DNA of 16,945 bases from Spirogloea muscicola (lineage: Eukaryota > Streptophyta > Zygnematophyceae > Spirogloeales > Spirogloeaceae). Of this stretch, positions 16,940-16,945 are shown piece after piece. The position numbers and the translations under genes were made by a program. The DNA lies in NCBI GenBank assembly GCA_009602725.1, contig WELB01000009.1:74010-90954 (forward strand), in the 5' to 3' direction. The notes beneath the pieces are model-generated. The model had not been told where the DNA came from. It made no database searches and was given only the letters and a program-made list of their open reading frames with translations. Within the stretch, counting starts at the first letter, position 1. The number at the start of each line of letters is the position of its first letter.

Positions 16940-16945
16940 GGCGCC

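Noticed and set aside
1-16945. tRNA, rRNA or CRISPR features
   Set aside because: No cloverleaf with a GGTTCGA-type arm in a plausible place, no rRNA-like sequence, and no regular direct repeats with unique spacers.

Overview
The window comes from a nuclear eukaryotic genome, most likely a green alga (a chlorophyte, possibly a trebouxiophyte). It holds a gene cut by many short GT-AG introns, most with a CAG acceptor. Its protein follows the domain order of plant and algal Dicer-like enzymes. Its neighbours are retrotransposon fragments of a type common in algal and protist genomes. The assignment to green algae is inference; no rRNA or tRNA is present to confirm it.

Right two thirds (6211-16939, minus strand): a complete Dicer-like gene. 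I rebuilt 24 exons by hand. All 23 introns are GT-AG, every splice phase matches, and the summed coding length is 5484 nt (1827 aa plus stop). Domain order is DExD/H helicase (DECH box), Hel2i insertion, HelC, DUF283 dimerization domain, platform, PAZ, RNase IIIa, RNase IIIb and dsRBD. A 249-aa Ser/Thr/Ala-rich tail follows. All four acidic catalytic clusters of the two RNase III domains are present. Intron 10 contains a strong hairpin: a 26-bp near-perfect stem extended by a longer imperfect stem of about 86-89 nt per arm. This resembles a small-RNA precursor inside the very gene whose product would process it.

Left end (1-2293): remains of R2-like non-LTR retroelements, with a reverse transcriptase, a CCHC zinc finger and a restriction-like endonuclease. 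One copy lies on the minus strand and runs off the left edge. It is broken by an in-frame TGA and by a frameshifting 16-bp tandem duplication. A second, 5'-truncated relative lies on the plus strand (about 1913-2293) and abuts the first head to head. A third, strongly decayed fragment of the same endonuclease region lies at about 4305-4595 on the minus strand.

Middle (about 2546-4030): a degenerate array of roughly 170-300 bp units built around a self-complementary GGGCTGG...CCAGCCC core, with two inverted units at its right end. The stretch 4600-6210 has no recognisable gene; part of it is probably the 3' UTR of the Dicer gene. If the Dicer gene is active, its product would turn long dsRNA and hairpin RNA, including transcripts from repeats like those beside it, into small RNAs for silencing.
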